This document shows, piece after piece, positions 33,090-41,951 of a stretch of DNA of 64,000 nt (its first letter is position 1; every line of letters begins with the position of its first letter). This DNA is from Streptomyces avermitilis MA-4680 = NBRC 14893 (GTDB lineage Bacteria > Actinomycetota > Actinomycetes > Streptomycetales > Streptomycetaceae). A model generated the notes under the pieces. That model was not told the origin of the DNA. It saw only the letters and a list, made by a program, of their open reading frames with translations, and made no database searches. The stretch spans positions 1,488,001 through 1,552,000 of the forward strand of contig NC_003155.5 in assembly GCF_000009765.2 (NCBI RefSeq). Direction: 5' to 3'. Made by a program: the position numbers and the translations under genes.

Positions 33090-33353
33090 ATGGAGATCTC
33101 GGGCATCATCAGTGCCATCGTGATCGGCATCGTCATCGGCATTCTGGGCAGGCTCGTCGTCCCGGGACGCCAGCGCATCGGCATCCTGCTGACGATTCTC
33201 GTCGGCATCGTGGCGGCCTTGATCGGCTCCGCGATCGCGGGCGCCTTCGATGTGGCCGACACGAACGGCGTCGACTGGATCGAATGGCTCATCCAGATCG
33301 GTCTGGCGGCGCTGGGCGTCGCGGCACTGGACCGGACACGGGCTCGCCGCTGA
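33090..33353 (+). CDS. GlsB/YeaQ/YmgE family stress membrane protein
   Basis: 87 residues with three membrane helices: SGIISAIVIGIVIGILGRLV, RIGILLTILVGIVAALIGSA and WLIQIGLAALGVAAL. The Gly-rich first helix followed by GRLVVPGRQ and the internal GS pair fit the transglycosylase-associated (GlsB/YeaQ) family, whose role is unclear but often general stress. ATG 33090 has GAGGGG upstream; the frame is open back to 32970 but lacks family features there. Confidence 0.85.
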   Translation: MEISGIISAIVIGIVIGILGRLVVPGRQRIGILLTILVGIVAALIGSAIAGAFDVADTNGVDWIEWLIQIGLAALGVAALDRTRARR

Positions 33354-33615
33354 GGGCTGGGGCCGTCGCGGAGCCGCAGACCTGGAAGCCAGGGCCGAGG
33401 GACGGGGCCTGAGGGGCGGGCCGTGGGGCGGGTTCTTGGGACGGGGCCGTGGGCGCGGCACGGGACTGCGCCGAGGCGCACGCAGCCCGGCCCGTCGCTC
33501 CGCCGCACCGGTGCTCCCCTTTCCTCCCCGTGCCAAATTGCAGGTCAACCGCCGTGGCGGCTACGTTCTGCGGGCTTCGCCCCACCGTCCGCCTCCTTGT
33601 CGCCACGGAGAGACC

Positions 33616-34497
33616 TTGCCTCTGCGCCTCACCCCCCTGACCGATCCCGAACCGAAGCCGTCGAGCCGGCGGCTGGCCTGGCTGGCCTCCGACGACGACG
33701 GCGTCCCCGTGGGGTCGGCCTTTCTCCGGTTGTTCACGAAGGAGGGCCAGGAGCATCTCGCCGAGCTCGAAGGCGCCGTGCACCCCGAGGAGCGGCGGCA
33801 GGGCGTGGGCGGCCGCCTGCTCGACGCGGCCGTCGCCGCCGCGCGGGGCGAGGGGCGACGGTCGCTGATCGCCCAGGCCCAGGAGGGCTCCCCCGGCGAT
33901 CGCTTCCTCGCGGCGCGCGGCTTCCGCCGGGTGCTGGCCCTGACCTACGCCCGACTGCCGCTGGCCGACGCCGGGTTCGACCGTATCGCCAAGATCGTCG
34001 AACAGCCGCACTCCGGCTACGAGTTGACGCGCTGGGACGGCACGGTCCCGGCCCGTCTCGCGCAGACCTTCGCCGACTCGCGGCGCGCGATGGACGACAT
34101 GCCGATGGAGGACACCGACTACGGCACGGTCGCCTGGGACGTGGAACGGGTCGTGGCCGCGGCCGCGGCGATCGCCGAGCGCGGCGAACTGCTGCACACG
34201 GTCGCGGCGGTGGACTCGACGGACGGCTCGATCGTCGGATTCTCCGAGCTCGTGGTGCCGGGCGACGGTCGGGGCGACGCTCAGCACTACGGCACCGGCG
34301 TGCTGCCGGAGCACCGCGGTCACGGTCTCGGGCTGTGGATGAAGGCCGAGTCGATCCGGTACGCCCGCGAGCGGCACCCGGAACTCGCCGGTCTGCTCAC
34401 GGACACGGCGGACAGCAACACCCCGATGATCGCCATCAACGACTCGCTCGGCTACCGTCCCACGCACACGGCGGTGGAGTACCAGCTGGAGCTGTGA
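33616..34497 (+). CDS. GNAT family N-acetyltransferase, double domain
   Basis: 293 residues built from two GNAT folds. The first has VGSAFLRLF and VHPEERRQGVGGRLLDAAVA (acetyl-CoA loop RRxGxG). The second has VGFSELVVPGDG and TGVLPEHRGHGLGLWMKAES with SNTPMIAINDSLGY. These enzymes move acetyl from acetyl-CoA to amines; MshD (mycothiol) has a similar double build but there is no clear MshD motif. The best start is TTG 33616 after GGAGAG; the frame is open far upstream without homology. Ends convergent to another GNAT gene. Confidence 0.85.
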   Translation: MPLRLTPLTDPEPKPSSRRLAWLASDDDGVPVGSAFLRLFTKEGQEHLAELEGAVHPEERRQGVGGRLLDAAVAAARGEGRRSLIAQAQEGSPGDRFLAARGFRRVLALTYARLPLADAGFDRIAKIVEQPHSGYELTRWDGTVPARLAQTFADSRRAMDDMPMEDTDYGTVAWDVERVVAAAAAIAERGELLHTVAAVDSTDGSIVGFSELVVPGDGRGDAQHYGTGVLPEHRGHGLGLWMKAESIRYARERHPELAGLLTDTADSNTPMIAINDSLGYRPTHTAVEYQLEL

Positions 34498-34521
34498 GTC
34501 CGCCGCACCGGGAAGAGGCCC

Positions 34522-34552
34522 CGGGACGGCGCGCTCAGGGCACGCCGTCCCG
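34522..34552. terminator. stem-loop between convergent GNAT genes
   Basis: CGGGACGGCG and CGCCGTCCCG form a perfect 10-bp stem with an 11-nt loop, between stops at 34497 and 34627. Confidence 0.6.
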
Positions 34553-34626
34553 CAACGCGGCCGGCCCGTCCCGCGTCGACGCGACGGCAGGGGCCGCGCC
34601 CAGCTCGCGCGGCGATGCTGTGCGGC

Positions 34627-35400
34627 TCACGGCGAGACGTACGGTGTCGTGGTGGTGAGGGGCTCGAAGCCGAGCCGGGCGAGGACCGGGCGGCTCTGGC
34701 TGGTGGCGTCGACCTGGACGTAGCGATAGCCACGGTCGGCGGCGACCTTGGCGCGGTGGGCGACCAGGGCCCGGTAGATGCCGCGGCCGCGCTCGCCCTC
34801 GACCGTGCCGCCGCCCCACAGGCCGGCGAAGCGTGTGCCGGGGACGAGTTCCATCCGGGCCGCGCTCACCGGTTCGTCGCCGGCCAGGGCCACGACGGCG
34901 ACGACCGCGTCCGGATCGTCCGTGACCTGGGCGAGCAGTTGGTGCCGCATCCGTGTGCTGTCGGTGCCGAAGGCCTTCTCATGGACGTCGGCCACGAGGT
35001 CGACGCCCGCCCGGTCCGTCACGGGCACGATGCGTACGCCGTCGGGCGGTTCGACGTCGAGGGTGAGGTCGGCGACCTCGGCGACCATCAGGGTCTCCTC
35101 GGGCGCCGCCGTGAATCCGGCCGCCCGCAGCCGCCGGCCGAGGTCCTCCGGCAGGTCGTGGCCGTACAGCTTCCACTCGAACTCGCGGCCGAGCCCGGCG
35201 AAGTAGCGCTGCTGCTCGGCGATCGCCGCGTCGGCACTCGCCTCGTCCAGGCCGGACCAGACGACGCCGTTCCAGCCGTGTTCGGAGGCGACCTGCCGCA
35301 CCACGCCGGGCACACGCTCGATCCGGGCGCCGGGCCCGTCCGGCCGCGCCCCTTCCCGCATGTCCCGGTCGAACAGGGCGAGTACCGCAGCGTGATCCAT
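34627..35400 (-). CDS. GNAT family N-acetyltransferase
   Basis: 257 residues. The N-terminal half includes EHGWNGVVWSGLDEASADAA and FAGLGREFEWKLYGHDLPED, typical of Streptomyces GNAT proteins of the RimI-like double-fold group. The C-terminal GNAT has GLWGGGTVEGERGRGIYRAL and ALVAHRAKVAADRGYRYVQV, the acetyl-CoA binding region, followed by SRPVLARLGFEPL. Target amine unknown. ATG 35400 has GGAG eight bases upstream. The gene points toward another GNAT gene on the opposite strand, but they are not close in sequence. Confidence 0.88.
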   Translation of the reverse strand: MDHAAVLALFDRDMREGARPDGPGARIERVPGVVRQVASEHGWNGVVWSGLDEASADAAIAEQQRYFAGLGREFEWKLYGHDLPEDLGRRLRAAGFTAAPEETLMVAEVADLTLDVEPPDGVRIVPVTDRAGVDLVADVHEKAFGTDSTRMRHQLLAQVTDDPDAVVAVVALAGDEPVSAARMELVPGTRFAGLWGGGTVEGERGRGIYRALVAHRAKVAADRGYRYVQVDATSQSRPVLARLGFEPLTTTTPYVSP

Positions 35401-35498
35401 GCGCTCACTCCAGCATCCTGGGGCGTACTCGGCAATGGAATTCCCGGAGCAATCGCCGTGTGCGGCATGTCGGTTGTGCCCCGGCGTCGGATCGTGGC

Positions 35499-35645
35499 TC
35501 AGGCTCCGGTGTCCGGCCGCACCGCCGCCAGGTAGGCGCGAAGCCGGTCGCGGTTGCGGGCCAGGCAGTCGATGCGGGCCTGGATACGGTCGATCTCGCC
35601 GCGCAGGAGGGCGGCCGTCTGCGGGGTCAGGGAGTCGGGAGCGAG
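35499..35645 (-). pseudogene. MerR-family regulator, C-terminal fragment
   Basis: The end of a frame reads LTPQTAALLRGEIDRIQARI then DCLARNRDRLRAYLAAV before the TGA at 35499. This is the dimerising helix and tail of a MerR-type regulator. The DNA-binding head is missing: just beyond 35645 the DNA becomes the middle of an MFS transporter on the other strand. It is the left half of a deletion scar. Confidence 0.6.
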
Positions 35646-36178
35646 GGATGGTGTTCGGGGTCGCCACGGTCGCCGGGATCTGGACCGTCGGCGCCCTGAT
35701 CGACGCGCACCTGCGCCGGACCCTGCTGTGCGCGCTCGCTCTGATCGGGGCGACCCTGCTCGCCCTCGGCCGGTACGCGGACCGGCCGGCCGTGCTGCTG
35801 ATCTCGGTCGCGCTGTGGGGCGCGGCGTTCGGCGGGGCGCCGACGCTGATCCAGACGGCCCTGGTCGACGCCTCGGGGCCCGCCGACGCGGATGTGGCCA
35901 CATCGCTGCAGACCACCGTGTACAACGCGGGCATCGCGGGCGGGTCGCTCACGGGCGGCCTCGTGCTGGACGGTGCGGGGGCGGGGGCGCTGCCCTGGAC
36001 CGCGCTGCCCCTGGTCGCGGCCGCACTCACCGTGGTCGCCCTGGGCCGCCGGCGGGGCTTCCCGGCGCTGCGCCCGTCCGACGACGCGCGCTCCTCGGGG
36101 CAAGGGCCGAGCCCTGCCCGTGGCTGCACACCCCGCTCGGGGAACTCACGGTCACCGCGACCGCCGCCGGTGTCGTGA
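35640..36178 (+). pseudogene. MFS transporter, C-terminal half
   Basis: The frame reads VFGVATVAGIWTVGALIDAH then LRRTLLCALALIGATLLALG and GGAPTLIQTALVDASGPADA, DVATSLQTTVYNAGIAGGSL, which are helices 7-12 of a drug-efflux type MFS protein. Helices 1-6 and the start are lost; no ribosome site precedes ATG 35648. The tail beyond about 36085 is Ser/Pro-rich and looks out of frame. Together with the MerR fragment it indicates that one deletion removed the centre of a divergent regulator-transporter pair. Confidence 0.7.
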
Positions 36179-36350
36179 CGCTGCTGTGCACGGGACCGGT
36201 CCGCGCCGTCTTCAGCCGTGTCGTCGAGCCGCGCATGGAGTGGGCGTTCCGCACCCGGACGACGACGCCGGTCCGGGGAGGCCCCGCGGGCACACTGACC
36301 GGCCGCACCTGTCGGCGGCCGGTCCCGTGCGGTGCCATCGCGTGCGTCCG
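36179..36350. other. gene-free spacer
   Basis: No gene supported. A stretch in another frame at about 36110-36190 (WLHTPLGELTVTATAAGV) recalls the start of an O6-methylguanine methyltransferase but is too short to call. Confidence 0.4.
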
Positions 36351-36378
36351 GGGATCAGCCCGGGTCCGGGCTGATCCC
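36351..36378. terminator. strong stem-loop terminator
   Basis: GGGATCAGCCCGG pairs perfectly with CCGGGCTGATCCC over a 2-nt GT loop, followed by GAAAA on the plus strand. It ends the GNAT gene whose stop is at 36392 on the minus strand. Confidence 0.7.
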
Positions 36379-36391
36379 GAAAAGGCACGCC

Positions 36392-37240
36392 CTAGCCGAG
36401 TTCCAGCGAGGTGATCCCGTACACGCGGTCGGCCGCGAACGGCCGCACCGGTCCGGTGTACATGCGGGCCGTCTCGAAGGACGGCGTCAGACCCGCTTCC
36501 CGGGCCAGGGCCACGGCCGCCGTGTTCGTCTCGGGGATGTCCATGGCGATCTCGCCCGCGTCGGCGGTCAGCGCCGTGAACAGGGCGCGGGCGTCCTCGG
36601 CGGAGTCGGCGAACAGGGGGCCGACCCGCAGGGAGTCGAGGGCCGGACGAACCACGCCGTAGCCGGTGAGGCGGCCGTCGACGAGGCGGACGAAGGTGCG
36701 GTGGCCGGGGCCGGCCAGCCAGTGTTCCAGAAAGCGCGGGCGGTCGGCCGGGGAGCAGGCGCTGTCGTACGCCGCGACGGCGGCCAGGTCGGCCGCCTCG
36801 GCGGGGCGGACTCCCGAAGCCGGCTCGGCCGCCGGAACGGTTCCGGTGTACCGGGCGGTGCGGTGGGCGAGCTCGAAACCGGACTGCCGGTAGTTGTCCT
36901 GCTGCGCCGGCACGCCGTCCAGGCCGACCGTGCGGTCGCCGGCGTGAGCGAGCGCCGTCTTCCAGGTGGTCAGGCCGTAGCCGCGGCCCCGCAGGTCGGG
37001 GCGTACGAGGTAGAACCCCAGAAAGGCGTAGTCGGCGCCGTAATTGACGACCGAGATCGCCGAGACCGGTTCGCCGGCGATCCGGCCGACGAAGAAGCCC
37101 TCGGGGTCCTGGGCGAAGAAGCTGGGGGCGTCGGACAGCCCCGGATTCCAGCCCTCGTCCGCCGCCCACCCGACGACGACGGGCCAGTCGTCGAGCGAGG
37201 CCTGGGTGACGACGAGGTCATCGGGACCCGGAGAGGTCAT
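36392..37240 (-). CDS. GNAT family N-acetyltransferase, YitH-like double domain
   Basis: 282 residues. The first GNAT fold has GFFVGRIAGEPVSAISVVNY, FLGFYLVRPDLRGRGYGLTT and a short AQQDNYRQSGFELAHRTARY. The second part (GVRPAEAADLAAVAAYDSAC, RTFVRLVDGRLTGYGVVRPA, RVGPLFADSAEDARAL) matches the Acetyltransf_18 module, so the architecture is that of YitH-like enzymes. Start chosen at ATG 37240 with GGAG six bases upstream; neighbouring in-frame ATGs at 37243 and 37252 also fit. Substrate unknown. Confidence 0.88.
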   Translation of the reverse strand: MTSPGPDDLVVTQASLDDWPVVVGWAADEGWNPGLSDAPSFFAQDPEGFFVGRIAGEPVSAISVVNYGADYAFLGFYLVRPDLRGRGYGLTTWKTALAHAGDRTVGLDGVPAQQDNYRQSGFELAHRTARYTGTVPAAEPASGVRPAEAADLAAVAAYDSACSPADRPRFLEHWLAGPGHRTFVRLVDGRLTGYGVVRPALDSLRVGPLFADSAEDARALFTALTADAGEIAMDIPETNTAAVALAREAGLTPSFETARMYTGPVRPFAADRVYGITSLELG

Positions 37241-37452
37241 CATGCGCTCCATTCCGTGGCGGGTCGCTTGCGTGCGGTGGTCGGCCGCTCCCGCAGCATC
37301 CTTCCCGATCACGCGGACCCGCGCCAACGCGACACCGGGCGGGCATGAGCAACCTGGCTTGTCCGCAACGGTGTTGAGCGTCGCTGTAGGCGAGGCCATG
37401 AGGCATGAGCATCGATCACGTGACACCGCGGTGCGCGTGGCCCCGCATACAG

Positions 37453-37481
37453 GGCCCACGGCCGGTCAAGGACGTGGGCCC
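37453..37481 (-). terminator. stem-loop terminator after chaplin gene
   Basis: GGGCCCAC and GTGGGCCC form an 8-bp stem 20 bp beyond the chaplin stop (37501, minus strand). Confidence 0.55.
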
Positions 37482-37500
37482 CCGTTGCGGGCCGGTCGGC

Positions 37501-38181
37501 TCAGCGCCGCGCGCCGGCCCGGAAGCGCCGGTACAGCACCGCCCCGCCCAGCAGCAGGGCCGCGCTCGCGGCGACGGCGGGCACGGTCTCGTCCGCGCCC
37601 GTTCGAGCCAGGGAGGCCCCGGGTCGCGCGGCCGTGTTCGGGAGGGCCGGCCGTGCGGGCGCGGGCGCCTTCGGCGGCGCGGCGGGCTTCGGCCGGGCGT
37701 GCCCGGGGTGGTGGGGGTGGTGGGGCCGCCCGCCGGATGTGTTGGTGGACTCGTTGCCGACGGCCGCGTTGCCGACGCCGACCACGTTCACGGTGTTGCC
37801 GCTGACATTGACCGGGAGATGGACCGGGAGCTGCACACTGTTTCCCGAAACCACCCCCGGAGAATCCTTTCCGCTTCCCTGGGCGGACGCGCCCGGGGCG
37901 GCAGCGCCCCCGTCGGCGGCGCCTCCCGAAGGACTGCCGTGCCCCTCGTTGGCGCAGGCGTTGCCCGCTGCCGGGTTGAGGAACCCGACGACGTTCGCGG
38001 TGTTCCCGCACACGTTCACGGGGACGTGCACCGGCAGCTGGATGGTGTTGCCGGAGAGGAGCCCGGGCGAGCCCGCCGCGCTGCCGTCCGCCGCGGAGTC
38101 GGCGTACGCCGGCATGACCACGGCCAAGGCGCCCGAGGCGGCGGCCGCAGCGATCAATCCATTCCGGGTAACCCGTTTCAT
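37501..38181 (-). CDS. chpB: long chaplin with two chaplin domains and sortase signal (ChpB-like)
   Basis: 226 residues. Signal peptide LIAAAAASGALAVVMPAYA; chaplin domain 1 (about 35-75: GSPGLLSGNTIQLPVHVPVN, CGNTANVVGFLNPAAGNAC); Gly/Ala linker; domain 2 (about 105-145: VVSGNSVQLPVHLPVNVSGN, VVGVGNAAVGNEST); Pro/His/Lys-rich wall spacer; LARTG sorting motif; hydrophobic helix; RRFRAGARR tail. Chaplins assemble into amyloid-like surface fibres for aerial hyphae, with long ones anchored by sortase. Domain 1 keeps its cysteine pair but domain 2 has Ser and Ser/Thr instead. Symbol given because gene order fits the chpB locus as remembered; ChpA or ChpC assignment is possible. Confidence 0.85.
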   Translation of the reverse strand: MKRVTRNGLIAAAAASGALAVVMPAYADSAADGSAAGSPGLLSGNTIQLPVHVPVNVCGNTANVVGFLNPAAGNACANEGHGSPSGGAADGGAAAPGASAQGSGKDSPGVVSGNSVQLPVHLPVNVSGNTVNVVGVGNAAVGNESTNTSGGRPHHPHHPGHARPKPAAPPKAPAPARPALPNTAARPGASLARTGADETVPAVAASAALLLGGAVLYRRFRAGARR

Positions 38182-38460
38182 AGGTTCCCTGCCTTCCAGA
38201 CATGGTCGCGGGCACTCGCCCGCACGGGGTAAAACGCGGGCGAACCATCCGAGTTATGGCTTATCCGTCTTTCACTCCATCGAGCGGCACGGTTATCGAA
38301 CTGGTGGTTGTCGTGCCGGAGGGGTGATCACCGGGCCGGACCGGGCGGCGCTCGGGACAGGACCGGCCGGGCCCGGCCCACTCGCCCAGAGGCGGGCTCC
38401 CGGACGCCCGATTATCGTGATCAGGGGGTGTCCCCGGTGCGGGCGTACCTGGAGGCGTTC
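38182..38460. other. divergent spacer between chaplin and secreted hydrolase
   Basis: The chaplin promoter should lie here and the A/T-rich stretch at 38247-38285 is the likely site. No credible gene; a GATTATCGTGATC near-palindrome sits at 38410-38422. Confidence 0.35.
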
Positions 38461-40074
38461 ATGCTGTCCACGCACAGGCGCTGCGCGGTCGCCGGCGCGG
38501 TCGTCGCGGCCGCGTCGACCGCGGCGCTGGCCCTGCTGGGGGCCGGTCTGCCGTCGGTCGTACCGGCCGCCGACGAACCCGATCTGTCCCGCTTCTACGC
38601 GCAGAAGATCACGTGGGCCGCCTGCAAGGGCGACGGCATGCCCAAGGACCTCCAGTGCGGGAAGGTGACCGTGCCGCTCGACTACGCGAGGCCCGACGCC
38701 GGCACGCTCGACGTGGCGCTGGCCCGCTACCGGGCGACGGGCAAGTCCCGGGGATCCGTACTGCTGAACTTCGGCGGTCCCGGCGCGGCGGGCATCGGCG
38801 CACTCGCCGGCGACGGCAACGACTTCATGGGCCTCACCAACGGCTACGACGTGGTGACGTTCGACCCGCGCGGGGTCGGGCAGTCGTCCCCCGTCAGCTG
38901 TGGCGAAGGGAGCACCGAGGCCTTCGCCGAGCTGGACGCGAGCCTCGACACCGGCGATCCGCAGGCCGCCCTCAAGCAGTTGCGGAAGGTGGCCGACGAG
39001 TGCGCGAAGCACTCCGGTCCCGTGCTGCCGTACATAGGCACGATCAACGCCTCGCGGGACATGGACGTGATGCGCGCGGCGCTCGGCGACAAGAAGCTCA
39101 ACTATCTGGGCTTCTCGTACGGCACACGGCTGGGCGCGGTGTACGCGGCCCAGTTCCCGAAGAAGGTCGGCCGGATGGCGCTGGACGGCGTGGACACGCT
39201 CACCGAGCCGCTGGCCGAGCAGGGGCTGGTGAGCGCCGAGGGCCAGCAGACCGCGCTGGACAGCTTCATCACCTGGTGCGTCAAGGACATCGCCTGCCCC
39301 TTCGGCCAGGATTCGCGTTCGGCACGGCAGCAGGTCGTGCGGCTCGTCCAGTCGCTGGACCAGGACCCCGTACCGGCGGACTTCGGCCAGCAGCTCTCGG
39401 GGCAGGATCTGGTGGGCGCCATCGGACAGGCGCTCTACAGCAAGCAAATGTGGCCCACCCTGGAAGGGGCACTGGCCAATCTCGTGCAGAACGGCGACGC
39501 GAGCGGGGTCCTGCGTCTCGCGAGCGGCGGCATGGCCATGCCGGATCTGCCCCGGACGGGCGACCGGCCGTCCGGCCGGCCGAGCCCCGGGCCGAGCGGC
39601 GGGCTGGTCGCCCCGGCGGACGTGCCCGTCGACAACCCGTCGGCCGCGCTGATGGCCATCACCTGCGCGGACACCCCCGACCGGCCCACCGCCGAACAGG
39701 TCACCCGGGACATGGACAAGCTGCGCGCGGCCTACGAGGAGGCGTCGCCCGTCTTCGGCCGGTACCGGCTCACCGAGGTGCTGATCTGCTACGGCCGCCC
39801 CAAGGGCACGGACTTCATCCGGGACGAGGTGCGTGCCGTCGACACCCCGAAGATGCTGCTCGTCGGCACGCGCGGCGACCCGGCGACCCCGTACCGCTGG
39901 ACCCTGGAGACCGCCAAGCGCCTCGGCGACTCTGCGGTCGTCCTCGACAACAAGGGCGAGGGCCACACCGGGTACGGGTCCTCTCGCTGCGCGAGCCAGA
40001 AGATCGACGCGTTCCTGCTGTACGGCTCCCTGCCGGCCAACGGCAGCTCCTGCGGCCCGGAAGCGGACCGCTGA
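38461..40074 (+). CDS. secreted alpha/beta hydrolase, tripeptidyl aminopeptidase (TAP/SlpD-like)
   Basis: 537 residues. Signal region RRCAVAGAVVAAASTAALAL, then an alpha/beta hydrolase core. RGSVLLNFGGPGAAGIGALA forms the oxyanion loop, VVTFDPRGVGQSSPVSCG follows, and the nucleophile Ser219 lies in LGFSYGTRLGAVYA. The C-terminal TAP-like part has LLVGTRGDPATPYRWT (Asp) and GEGHTGYGSSRC (His) with cysteine pairs suited to an extracellular enzyme. Related Streptomyces proteins cleave tripeptides from mycelial proteins. ATG 38461 has GGAG upstream. Divergent from the chaplin gene. Confidence 0.88.
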   Translation: MLSTHRRCAVAGAVVAAASTAALALLGAGLPSVVPAADEPDLSRFYAQKITWAACKGDGMPKDLQCGKVTVPLDYARPDAGTLDVALARYRATGKSRGSVLLNFGGPGAAGIGALAGDGNDFMGLTNGYDVVTFDPRGVGQSSPVSCGEGSTEAFAELDASLDTGDPQAALKQLRKVADECAKHSGPVLPYIGTINASRDMDVMRAALGDKKLNYLGFSYGTRLGAVYAAQFPKKVGRMALDGVDTLTEPLAEQGLVSAEGQQTALDSFITWCVKDIACPFGQDSRSARQQVVRLVQSLDQDPVPADFGQQLSGQDLVGAIGQALYSKQMWPTLEGALANLVQNGDASGVLRLASGGMAMPDLPRTGDRPSGRPSPGPSGGLVAPADVPVDNPSAALMAITCADTPDRPTAEQVTRDMDKLRAAYEEASPVFGRYRLTEVLICYGRPKGTDFIRDEVRAVDTPKMLLVGTRGDPATPYRWTLETAKRLGDSAVVLDNKGEGHTGYGSSRCASQKIDAFLLYGSLPANGSSCGPEADR

Positions 40075-40111
40075 CCGCCGCCCCTCAGCCGGCCCGCTGC
40101 TGCAGCCGGGC

Positions 40112-41773
40112 GTGATCTCGATGGACCCGTTCGCGTTCACCCCTGAGGCACGGCGAACGTTCGCCGCCGCCGTGCCGATGGGTTTCACTCGTGGTGTGCG
40201 CCGGTTCCTGTTGCTGCTGTTCGTCGCCCTCGGCGCGGCCGGGGCGCTGGTCCTGTCGTGCGCCGTCTCGTCGTGGTGGTGGATCGCCGCGGGTCTGCTG
40301 CTGCCGCTCACCGCGCTCGGGGTGTGGGACCTGGTGCAGACCCGCCACTCGCTGCTGCGGAACTACCCGCTGCTCGGACATCTGCGGTTCTTGACGGAGC
40401 CGCCGCGGCCCGAGCCGCGGCGGTACTTCGCCGAAGGGCACCACGAAGGGCGTCCGTACGGCCGCGCCGTGCGCAGCATCGTCCACGAGCGGGCCGAGGG
40501 CGTCGCCACCGAGGAACCGTTCGGCACGGAACGGGATGTGTACGCCGCCGGGTACGAGTTCCTGATGCCGTCCCTGCGCCCGGTGGAACCGCCCGAGGAT
40601 CCCCCGGTGGTGCGCGTCGGCGGCCCGGACTGCACCCAGCCGTACGACATGGCGCTGCTGAACGTCTCCGCGATGAGCTTCGGGTCGCTGTCGGCGAACG
40701 CGATCCTGGCGCTCAACAAGGGGGCGGCGCTGGGTGGTTTCGCGACCGACACCGGAGAGGGCGGTCTGTCGGAGTACCACCTGCGCGGCGGGGGCGATCT
40801 CATCTGGGAGATCGGCACGGGGTACTTCGGCTGCCGGACCTCCGACGGCGGCTTCGACGAGCGGGAGTTCGCGGACAAGGTGGCGCTGCCGGAGGTCAAG
40901 TGCGTGTCGCTGAAGCTCTCGCAGGGGGCGAAGCCCGGCACCGGGGCGGTGCTGCCCGGCGTCAAGGTGAGCGCGGAGATCGCGCGGGCGCGTGCTGTGC
41001 CGGTGGGCGAGACCGTGGTCTCGCCGCCGTGTCACCGGATGTTCTCGACGCCGCGCGAACTCGTGCTCTTCCTCGCCCGCATAAGGGAGTTGGCACACGG
41101 CAAGCCGACCGGCGTCAAGCTGTGCGTGGGCTCGCGCCGGCAGTTCCTCGCGGTGTGCAAGGCCATGCTGGCGGAGGGGATCACTCCCGACTTCGTCGTG
41201 GTCGACGGCGCGGAGGGCGGCACCGGGGCCGCGCCGCCGGAGTTCGCCGGCCGGCTGGGCACCCCCCTCACCGAGGGCCTGGTCACCGTGCACAACGCGC
41301 TGGCCGGCACCGGGCTGCGGGACCGCGTCCGGATCGGGGCGAGCGGCAAGGTCGCCACCGGTGCGGACATCGTCAAGCGGCTGCTCCAGGGCGCGGACTA
41401 CACGAACGCGGCCCGCGCCATGATGTTCGCGGTCGGCTGCGTCCAGGCCCGGCGCTGCCACACCAACACCTGTCCGGTCGGGGTCACGACCCAGGATCCA
41501 CGCCGGGTCCGCGCACTCGACGTGGCCGACAAGTCCGAGCGCGTCCACCGCTTCCAGCGGGCCACGGTGCGGAGCGCGGCCCGGATCATGGCCGCGATGG
41601 GCGTACGTGACCCGGCCGGCCTCGCGCCCGGGATGCTGCTGCGGCGCACGGACTCGACGACGGTCCTGTCGTACGCCGAGTTGTACGAGTGGCTGCCGCC
41701 GGGCGTACTGCTCGCCCAGCCACCCCCGTCGTGGGAAGCGGACTGGACGGCGGCGGACCCGGATTCGTTCTGA
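40112..41773 (+). CDS. FMN-binding glutamate synthase-family protein
   Basis: 553 residues. Two N-terminal membrane helices (FLLLLFVALGAAGALVLSCA, WWWIAAGLLLPLTALGVWDL) lead to a cytosolic domain like the FMN barrel of glutamate synthase: MSFGSLSANAILALNKGAAL, TGEGGLSEYH, VDGAEGGTGAAPPEF and the Fe-S-type CVQARRCHTNTCPVG segment. No glutaminase domain is present, so it is the stand-alone 'glutamate synthase-like' group of uncertain reaction. Starts are weakly supported: GTG 40112 and ATG 40121 both lack a clear ribosome site. Follows the hydrolase by 37 bp, so an operon is likely. Confidence 0.85.
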   Translation: MISMDPFAFTPEARRTFAAAVPMGFTRGVRRFLLLLFVALGAAGALVLSCAVSSWWWIAAGLLLPLTALGVWDLVQTRHSLLRNYPLLGHLRFLTEPPRPEPRRYFAEGHHEGRPYGRAVRSIVHERAEGVATEEPFGTERDVYAAGYEFLMPSLRPVEPPEDPPVVRVGGPDCTQPYDMALLNVSAMSFGSLSANAILALNKGAALGGFATDTGEGGLSEYHLRGGGDLIWEIGTGYFGCRTSDGGFDEREFADKVALPEVKCVSLKLSQGAKPGTGAVLPGVKVSAEIARARAVPVGETVVSPPCHRMFSTPRELVLFLARIRELAHGKPTGVKLCVGSRRQFLAVCKAMLAEGITPDFVVVDGAEGGTGAAPPEFAGRLGTPLTEGLVTVHNALAGTGLRDRVRIGASGKVATGADIVKRLLQGADYTNAARAMMFAVGCVQARRCHTNTCPVGVTTQDPRRVRALDVADKSERVHRFQRATVRSAARIMAAMGVRDPAGLAPGMLLRRTDSTTVLSYAELYEWLPPGVLLAQPPPSWEADWTAADPDSF

Positions 41774-41951
41774 GCGGGAGGGCGGAACCCGAACGGCGGA
41801 ACCCGGGCGGCCGAGCCGCCGGACGCCACAGGCCGAGGCCGGGTGCCAGGAGTCGAGGCCGGATGCCACGGGCCAAGGCCGGACACGACAAGTCAAGAAG
41901 TAAACAATTACCCCGAATGCCCGATAAGCGAATCGGTCCTATCGTGCTGGT

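Noticed and set aside
36100..36195. Short match to the start of an O6-methylguanine methyltransferase (WLHTPLGELTVTATAAGV)
   Set aside because: Fewer than 30 residues and no active-site PCHR part; too weak to call a pseudogene.
40112..41773. Glutamate synthase large subunit
   Set aside because: The protein has no N-terminal glutaminase domain and starts with membrane helices; only the FMN barrel is shared.
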